DNA of 64,000 nt. Origin: DAOTTY01 sp964451095. GTDB lineage: Bacteria > Chloroflexota > Anaerolineae > Aggregatilineales > Phototrophicaceae. Position 1 is the stretch's first letter, and each line of letters opens with the position of its first letter. The position numbers and the translations under genes are program-made. A model generated the notes under the pieces. The model saw only the letters and a program-made list of their open reading frames with translations, was not told the DNA's origin and did no database searches. Where the stretch lies: the NCBI GenBank assembly GCA_964451095.1, contig CAYVGI010000002.1:23348-87347 (forward strand), read 5' to 3'. Shown piece after piece: positions 58,425-64,000 of this stretch.

Positions 58425-61400
58425 GGTTAGACGTCTGTGCTCCGTGGCTGCCGTTGGTGTTGCTCGTGTTCGTGTCTGGTTCTGGTGTGCCCCACTGCAC
58501 GGGGGGCGGCACCGTGGGCTGCTGCTGCGGCAGCATGACCGTAAACGTCGCGCCCTCGCCTTCTGCGCCTGTGGCGACGATGCTGCCGTTGTGACGCTCC
58601 ACGATTTTACGACAAATTGCCAGCCCGATGCCCGCCCCGTCGTAGTCTCGGCGGTTGTGCAAGCGCTGGAACACCCCGAAGATGCGCTCTGCATAGCGCT
58701 GGGCAAAGCCAATGCCGTTATCGCGCACGGTGATGTGAACGGTGTTGTCGGTGTCGTCGGTGCTGCTGGTGATAACGATCTGTGGTGTGCGCCCTGTGTG
58801 CGCGTACTTGAGCGCGTTGCCGATGAGGTTCTGGAACAGTTGGCGCATCTGGTGGGGTTCTGCCTCCAGTGTGGGCAGCGGCGCTACCGTGATCTGCGCC
58901 CCGGTTTGCTCAATGCGCAGTTCCAGGTCATCTAGCACGCCCTGAACAATCGCGTTAAGGTCTACCTGGGAAAACGCCCTAGCCTTGGTTACCACCTGCG
59001 ACAGCGTGAGCAGTGCCTGCACCAACGTTTGCATACGCTCTGCCGCGTTTAACATGCGTGCCAGGTAGTCTTCGGCAGTGTCGTCAAGCGCGTCGCCTGC
59101 TTGCTGCTGCAAGCGCCCGCCAAATGCCTGGATTTTGCGCAGTGGCTCTTGCAAGTCATGCGAGGCGACGTAGGCGAACTGCTCCAGTTCGGCGTTGCTT
59201 TGCGCCAGGTCTTCTGCATATTGCTGGAGCGCTTGCGTTTTGCGGTGATCTTCCGTGACATCGCGCACCACCAGCATCCCCGCGTAGATGGTACCCGCGT
59301 CATTGCGCAGCGGCAGCAGCGTGCAATCAAACACGAGTGGATAGGGCTGGGGTGGGAATTCAAACTGGACGGTTTCGCCCGCCAGCGCCCGCCGATATAA
59401 CGGTTCCACAAGCTTGACGACGTTGGCGGGCAGTGCCTCTGGCATCAGCTTGCCTTCCACGCCCTGGTAGCCCTGTGTCGCCAGCGCAGGACCCTCCGCA
59501 ATCAGGTAGCGCAGGTCATGGTCGAACAGCATCACCGCTGTGTTTGGCAGGTTGCGTGCCAGCGTGCGATACATCCCCTCACGGCGGCGTACCTCTGCCT
59601 GTGCCTGCCGTGCCTCCGTGACGTCGCGCACGACCGCCAGCACTTCGTTTGCGTTCAGCCGAACCAAACGCCCCTCGAATGTGTTGTCGTCTCCGTTTTG
59701 CTGTAGGTCGTACTCTACGGTTTGCAACATGCCCGTTTGCAGGCACTGCGCAATCGCAGTTTGTACACTGGTGAGTGCCTCCGGGGAGTGCCCGATATCG
59801 TAGATAGAGCCGTGGTTCAGGATGTCGTCGTGGGGCAGCACAGTTTTCGCGTCCTCCTCCACGTCGAAGTCCACAAAGCGCCCATCCCGGTCGATCACAA
59901 AGATCATGTCCGGCATCGCGTCTAGCAGGGCGCGGTTGCGTGCTTCGCTTTCGCGCAGGGCGTTTTCCGCCAGCACCCGCTCGGAAATATCCGTCGCCAC
60001 CCCCGTGACCCCGGTCACAGCGCCCTCCAGGTCGTAGATGGGCGAGTAGCGAATATCAAACGTGAGCGGCGGCACCGTGACGCTCGTCTTGATGCTCTCC
60101 CCTGCGAACGCCTGCTTGACGGCGTCTGCCACTTCCAACTCGCTTGCGCCGTCTTGCGCTGGCACAAACAAGGACTCGCCCAAGACCCTGCCCACATCAC
60201 CGATTTGCCCCTCGTCTACGCCCTGCCCCTCGAAGAACGTCAGGTTGTAGTCGTGGTCTACGGCGAAGATGAACACCGGGGCACTCGTTACCACGGCACG
60301 CAGCCGCTCTTCGCTGGCGCGGATGCGCTCCTCGTCGCGCTTGCGCTGGGTAATATCTGTGGCGATGGACACAATGCCCATCATCTTGTTGCTGCCATCG
60401 CGCAAGGGGACTTTGGTGGTTTGCAGCCACACCTGTTCGCCACGGGCATTCAACCCCTGCCGCTCTACATGGACGACGGGCTGCCCGCTAACCAGCACAA
60501 GGTGGGTGTCCTCAATGTAGGATGTGACTACCATTTCCAGGTCGGCTTCTTCGGGGGTTTTGCCCAGTAGTTCGCCCTCGCTTTGCACGCCACAGTAGCG
60601 CATGTGCGCCGCGTTGCTCAGCATGTAGCGTCCGTCCAGGTCTTTGACGTGGATGAGGTCGGGCAGCGCGTCAATCAGCGTGCGCAGCAGGTTCCGCTCC
60701 TGTGCCAGCGCTCGCTCCGCCTGTACACGGTCGGTCACATTGATAGAGAAGCCAATCACGCCCGTCATGGTGCCGTTTTCGTCCAGCATCGGCGTGAAGT
60801 AGCTCTCGAAGACCATGCCCACCAGGTCGCGTGTGCTGCTGAATGACTCCCCGCGCAGCGCCCGCCGGATGTCTTGCACGAAGCCCGGCAGGTGAGCGTA
60901 GTAGTCAAAGGCACTCCTGCCGACGACTGCGCCCGGTGCCAGCCCGATTGCGCCCAGCCCTTTGCCCTCAGACGATGTGAACACGCCATCCATGTCCAGC
61001 GTGAACAGGATGGCGTTTACGTTGTCAATGGCGATGCGCAGCCGCCGTTCGCTGCGCTGTAGCGCGACATTTGCCCGCACGCGGTCGGTCACATCGCGGG
61101 CAACGCACACGATGCGCTTGTCTGCACTGCGCACCCGCAGCCGAGATACGGTGAAATCCACGGGGATGAGCACCCCGTCACGGGTATGGCAGTGGGTTGT
61201 CGTCTGGAACCCGTCGACATCCTCCGCTGTGAGCAGTGCCGCCACCCGTTGCAGCAGTGTGGGGTCGTTTGTGTGCAACACATCGTACAGGTGCTTGCCG
61301 ATGAGCTCCGCCTCGTAGTAGTCCAGTTGGTCGGCAGCAGCGTGGTTAACCGTCACAATGCGCAGGTCTTCGTCCAGCACCAGCAGCATGTCTAGCATGG

Positions 61401-62064
61401 AATTGAAAATGCTGTCTACGTAATCTTTGCTGAAGGATGTACGGCGCAGTTCGTCCAGGGTGGTTTGCAGGTCGCGCTCGCGCTGGCGGGAGGTGCGGAT
61501 GGCGCTGTTAAGCTGTTGCAGCGCGATGTTCAAAAGCAGGCTCGTCGCAACCACGTTCACCATCGTGGTAATCCACACATTGAGCGTGCTTTCGCCCATT
61601 CGCATGGGCAGTGGGTTGCCGCTGCGTTCCAGCGCGAAGAACACCGTGAGCGTGATCACGCTGGCGAACGTGGCAAACAGATTGCCGCGCCAGCCCGTTA
61701 CCATGCCCGCCACCAGGATCGTTACCGTGAACAGCGTGATCGTCGCGCCGTTGATGCCGCCCAGCACCACCGAAACCCCGGTGATGCCCAGCCACAGCAG
61801 CACGGTTAGCGTCCATGCGCCTGCCCGCACATGCCCCGCCCGCACCATAAAAATCGCGATCAGCTCCATAACGATAATGGCGAGACCCGGCAAAAACCCC
61901 AACCCCCCGGACGGTCCCAGCAGCCCGCCTGCAACACTGCCGATAACGGTCATGGTGAAGGTGAGCACCAGCACCGCGTGTACCAGCGCCGCCGCGCGGG
62001 TGCGCTCGTCGTCACCGGGGAAGATTGGCGGTGCCAGCCATTTGGGAGGATGAACAGCGCTCAT
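58417..62064 (-). CDS. Membrane histidine kinase with six PAS domains
   Basis: About 1215 residues from ATG 62064 (AGGGAT upstream). An N-terminal membrane sensor region of five or six helices (to about residue 195) is followed by six successive PAS units, which begin at FNSMLDMLLVLD, IDNVNAILFTLD, IDALPDLIHVKD, VTSAPVFIFAVD, LDAMPDMIFVID and ARNLPNTAVMLF. HisKA is of the bacteriophytochrome type, YVASHDLQEPLRKI. HATPase has NLIGNALKYAHTG, DNGIGF, and GAGIGLAICRKI. Coupled by overlap to the Rcp1-like regulator downstream, its likely cognate partner. Confidence 0.9.
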   Translation of the reverse strand: MSAVHPPKWLAPPIFPGDDERTRAAALVHAVLVLTFTMTVIGSVAGGLLGPSGGLGFLPGLAIIVMELIAIFMVRAGHVRAGAWTLTVLLWLGITGVSVVLGGINGATITLFTVTILVAGMVTGWRGNLFATFASVITLTVFFALERSGNPLPMRMGESTLNVWITTMVNVVATSLLLNIALQQLNSAIRTSRQRERDLQTTLDELRRTSFSKDYVDSIFNSMLDMLLVLDEDLRIVTVNHAAADQLDYYEAELIGKHLYDVLHTNDPTLLQRVAALLTAEDVDGFQTTTHCHTRDGVLIPVDFTVSRLRVRSADKRIVCVARDVTDRVRANVALQRSERRLRIAIDNVNAILFTLDMDGVFTSSEGKGLGAIGLAPGAVVGRSAFDYYAHLPGFVQDIRRALRGESFSSTRDLVGMVFESYFTPMLDENGTMTGVIGFSINVTDRVQAERALAQERNLLRTLIDALPDLIHVKDLDGRYMLSNAAHMRYCGVQSEGELLGKTPEEADLEMVVTSYIEDTHLVLVSGQPVVHVERQGLNARGEQVWLQTTKVPLRDGSNKMMGIVSIATDITQRKRDEERIRASEERLRAVVTSAPVFIFAVDHDYNLTFFEGQGVDEGQIGDVGRVLGESLFVPAQDGASELEVADAVKQAFAGESIKTSVTVPPLTFDIRYSPIYDLEGAVTGVTGVATDISERVLAENALRESEARNRALLDAMPDMIFVIDRDGRFVDFDVEEDAKTVLPHDDILNHGSIYDIGHSPEALTSVQTAIAQCLQTGMLQTVEYDLQQNGDDNTFEGRLVRLNANEVLAVVRDVTEARQAQAEVRRREGMYRTLARNLPNTAVMLFDHDLRYLIAEGPALATQGYQGVEGKLMPEALPANVVKLVEPLYRRALAGETVQFEFPPQPYPLVFDCTLLPLRNDAGTIYAGMLVVRDVTEDHRKTQALQQYAEDLAQSNAELEQFAYVASHDLQEPLRKIQAFGGRLQQQAGDALDDTAEDYLARMLNAAERMQTLVQALLTLSQVVTKARAFSQVDLNAIVQGVLDDLELRIEQTGAQITVAPLPTLEAEPHQMRQLFQNLIGNALKYAHTGRTPQIVITSSTDDTDNTVHITVRDNGIGFAQRYAERIFGVFQRLHNRRDYDGAGIGLAICRKIVERHNGSIVATGAEGEGATFTVMLPQQQPTVPPPVQWGTPEPDTNTSNTNGSHGAQTSNHA

Positions 62065-62287
62065 GGTATCCCTGTGTAGCAACAAATAAACAAATACAAA
62101 CACTTCTCACATTAGGGTACTGGCAGTTGCGAGAAAAGTAAAAAAAGAATGTGTAAAAATGTTCGCACAAATGTCCACCCTTAATGCGATCACTTGTGCT
62201 ATATTGGTGCTGAGGAACATTTCACACCGGGCATATGCCCAAACCCACACACCTCAACTGATAGCCACAAGGAGGAGACACCAGGAA

Positions 62288-63730
62288 ATGTTCGATTGGA
62301 TTCAACGTCTGTTCACCGGGCGGGAGGCGCTGCGCCACCCCGCACCACACATTGCGCCTGTGGCGCATCACAACGGCACCGTTTACCCGAACCTTGCCGA
62401 GGCAAGCGCCCAGGCAACCGCCTATACCCGCTCGCCGTGGGTGTACATCGCCGTGAGCCGCATTGCAGAGGCGGCAGCGCTCGTGCCGCTGCACGTCTAC
62501 CGACTGGATGGCGAATCCCGTGTTGCCGTGGAGCAGCACCCGCTGGAAACACTGCTCCAGCGCCCGAACCCGTTCATGAGCCAGTTCGACCTCATCGAGC
62601 AAACGGTGGGCATGTTGGAGCTAACCGGGAATGCGTACTGGTTCCTTGCCGGGCGGGCAGGCGTGCCGGAGGAAATTTGGACGCTGCGCCCAGATCGTGT
62701 GTCCGTCGTGCCAGACGAGCAAAACTATGTGCGCGGTTACGTCTACGAGATTGATGGCACACAGGTGCCGCTGGAGGCGGTGGAGGTCGTGCACTTTAAG
62801 CGCTGGCACCCGCAAAACGACTACTACGGGCTAAGCGCACTGCAAGCTGCCGCCCACAGCGTGCACACCGACCGTGCGATGGCGGAGTGGAACCGTAACA
62901 CGTTCGGGCAGGAGAACGGCGTGCCTGCGGGCATCGTCACGCTGCCAGAAGTGACCACCGACGCCGACTTTGAGCGCATCAAGCGAGAGTGGCGCAGCAG
63001 CTACGGCGGCACTCAGCGCCGGACGGCGTTCCTGCGGGCGGGCGGCGTTACATGGCAGAGCATCGCGCACAGCCACAACGACCTGGATTTCCTGGCTGGG
63101 CGGCAGGCGAACCGCGACGAGATCCTCAACATCTTCGGGATACCCGTCGGGCTGGTGAGCGACAACGCAACCGAGGCAAATGCCACAGTTGCCGAGCGCA
63201 CGTTCGTGGAGCGCACACTCTTCCCCAAGCTGGTGCGGCTGGGCGCAGTTATTACCGCGCAGGTGCTGCCGTTTTGGGAGCGCAGTGCCATTGCCATGTT
63301 CGAGGACATCCGCCCAACGGACAAGCAGGCACGCATTGCGGAAATCCGTGCGGCGCAGCCTGTGCTTAGCGTGAACGAAATGCGTGCCCGCTACTACGAC
63401 TTGCCGCCTGTGGATTGGGGCGAGGTGCCTGCAAACCTAGTGACGGTGCCCGACGAGCGCGATGCCGAAGCAACCCTACCGGACGACACGCCAACCGAGG
63501 CAGAGCGCAAAGCAGCCATTTTAGACGAACTGCGGGCGTGGGAGCGGTTCACGCTGCGGCGGCTGGGGCAAGAAGACGCACGCCCGTTCACGGTGCGGCA
63601 TGTCCCGGATGAAATCGCGTTTGAGCTGAGTGCCCGCCTGACGGACGCAGCAGACGCCGACGCGGTGAAGGCGGTGTTCCGGGGCGTGCGTGCATCATGT
63701 GAGGATGCGGAATCACTGCAAGCAGACTAA
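62288..63730 (+). CDS. HK97-family phage portal protein, isolated
   Basis: About 480 residues from ATG 62288 (AAGGAGG about 12 bases upstream; 43 codons of open frame before it look non-coding). Portal family pattern: SPWVYIAVSRIAEAAALVPL at the N-terminus, LLQRPNPFMSQFDLIEQ, GNAYWFL, EVVHFK, SALQAAAHSV, the Asn-rich ILNIFGIPVGLVSD, and NATVAERTFVERTLFPKLV. Portals form the DNA-entry ring of tailed-phage heads. No terminase, protease or capsid gene lies in view, and the next gene is an HNH endonuclease on the other strand, so this is a relic or a domesticated copy. Confidence 0.82.
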   Translation: MFDWIQRLFTGREALRHPAPHIAPVAHHNGTVYPNLAEASAQATAYTRSPWVYIAVSRIAEAAALVPLHVYRLDGESRVAVEQHPLETLLQRPNPFMSQFDLIEQTVGMLELTGNAYWFLAGRAGVPEEIWTLRPDRVSVVPDEQNYVRGYVYEIDGTQVPLEAVEVVHFKRWHPQNDYYGLSALQAAAHSVHTDRAMAEWNRNTFGQENGVPAGIVTLPEVTTDADFERIKREWRSSYGGTQRRTAFLRAGGVTWQSIAHSHNDLDFLAGRQANRDEILNIFGIPVGLVSDNATEANATVAERTFVERTLFPKLVRLGAVITAQVLPFWERSAIAMFEDIRPTDKQARIAEIRAAQPVLSVNEMRARYYDLPPVDWGEVPANLVTVPDERDAEATLPDDTPTEAERKAAILDELRAWERFTLRRLGQEDARPFTVRHVPDEIAFELSARLTDAADADAVKAVFRGVRASCEDAESLQAD

Positions 63731-63743
63731 CCGTTGTGCTGGT

Positions 63744-63770
63744 AGATAGGGGGTATGACGTCCTCTATCT
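63744..63770. terminator. Hairpin between convergent portal and HNH genes
   Basis: AGATAGGGGG and TCCTCTATCT flank seven bases and pair with about two mismatches. Position between the two convergent ends fits a shared terminator. Confidence 0.4.
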
Positions 63771-63799
63771 GCTCCAATTACCAAATGTGAGTCTGTCAA

Positions 63800-64000
63800 T
63801 CAGGTATCAGATTGAGAACATGGGTAGCGCCCGATGCTCATCAGAAGCTGTCTTAGTGTCAATTGTTCTTCGCTGTTCATTCGTAAAACAAAAACGGTTG
63901 CCCGTCCTTCTGGTGTCAGAGGTTGGATTGTCGCAGTCGCCATATCTAGAGAAAAATGCTCATGCCACAGGTGACGACGAGGATGAAACAAAAAAGTTGG
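63800..64000 (-). CDS. HNH endonuclease-like protein, C-terminal 66 residues, 5' part off window
   Basis: Open frame from the right edge to TGA at 63800. The visible part reads PTFLFHPRRHLWHEHFSLD, then IQPLTPEGRATVFVLRMN and a helical end. The LFHPR..W.EHF plus LTP.GRATV pattern is how many small HNH endonucleases end. The catalytic HNH residues lie mostly upstream, off the window; only the final His of the core is probably present (LWHEHF). It converges on the portal gene. Confidence 0.6.
   Translation of the reverse strand, partial: PTFLFHPRRHLWHEHFSLDMATATIQPLTPEGRATVFVLRMNSEEQLTLRQLLMSIGRYPCSQSDT

Overview
The window reads as chromosomal DNA from a GC-rich bacterium (about 60% GC by eye). 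It is most likely a member of the Chloroflexota, in the Anaerolineae sense. The grounds are protein style: Ala/Pro/Thr-rich secreted proteins, many GT-C glycosyltransferases, an N-terminal-REC histidine kinase array, and NVPYYIS in RsmA. No rRNA or tRNA gene was recognised, so taxonomy is inference. A 100-base run of N at 21234-21333 marks a scaffold join and breaks the genes on both sides.

Layout. 1-1050 (minus): an E2/UBC-fold protein followed by a JAB/MPN-like protein that runs off the left edge, the two-gene signature of a prokaryotic ubiquitin-like conjugation operon. 1.2-8 kb: secreted phosphoesterase, RHH antitoxin-like protein, BON protein, polyprenol-phosphate mannose synthase-like GT2, nucleotidyltransferase, MurJ and a lipoprotein. 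8-18 kb: orphan NMT1/TauA-type binding protein, a GT-C enzyme, three tandem paralogous membrane proteins, a penicillin-binding protein whose transpeptidase motifs are all gone, and an LRR protein. 18-33 kb: dihaem cytochrome c, two YitT paralogues, the gap, aldehyde dehydrogenase, GT-C protein, UPF0173 hydrolase cut by an in-frame TAG, LysM lipoprotein, patatin, CoaBC, RsmA and aldo/keto reductase. 33.9-36.6 kb: an acquired segment flanked by an 81-bp direct repeat. 37-53 kb: SH3b protein, galactokinase-like relic, four more GT-C proteins, small membrane proteins, RibD-like reductase, LivF, EEP nuclease-like protein and an M24 peptidase trailed by an out-of-frame SEC-C motif. 53-62 kb (minus): three overlapping REC-histidine kinases, then a six-PAS histidine kinase overlapping a single-domain response regulator. 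62-64 kb: a lone HK97-type phage portal gene and the C-terminus of an HNH endonuclease.

How the genes fit. A recurrent theme is envelope glycosylation. One GT2 of the dolichyl-phosphate mannose synthase type could supply a lipid-linked sugar, and seven GT-C membrane proteins (9.4, 23.7, 34.1, 39.1, 47.7, 49.6 and 51.3 kb) could use such donors. MurJ, the PBP-like protein, LysM and SH3b proteins concern the cell wall. The kinase block is a coherent signalling island with translational coupling by 8-11 base overlaps.

Most striking signals. (1) The E2+JAB pair at the left edge. (2) The tetranucleotide GGCC is almost absent: I count five occurrences by eye in about 61.8 kb, against roughly 18 between 34332 and 36472. 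That second stretch lies inside the repeat-flanked segment carrying a GT-C gene and a truncated M48 protease, so host avoidance of GGCC and recent acquisition of that segment are both likely.
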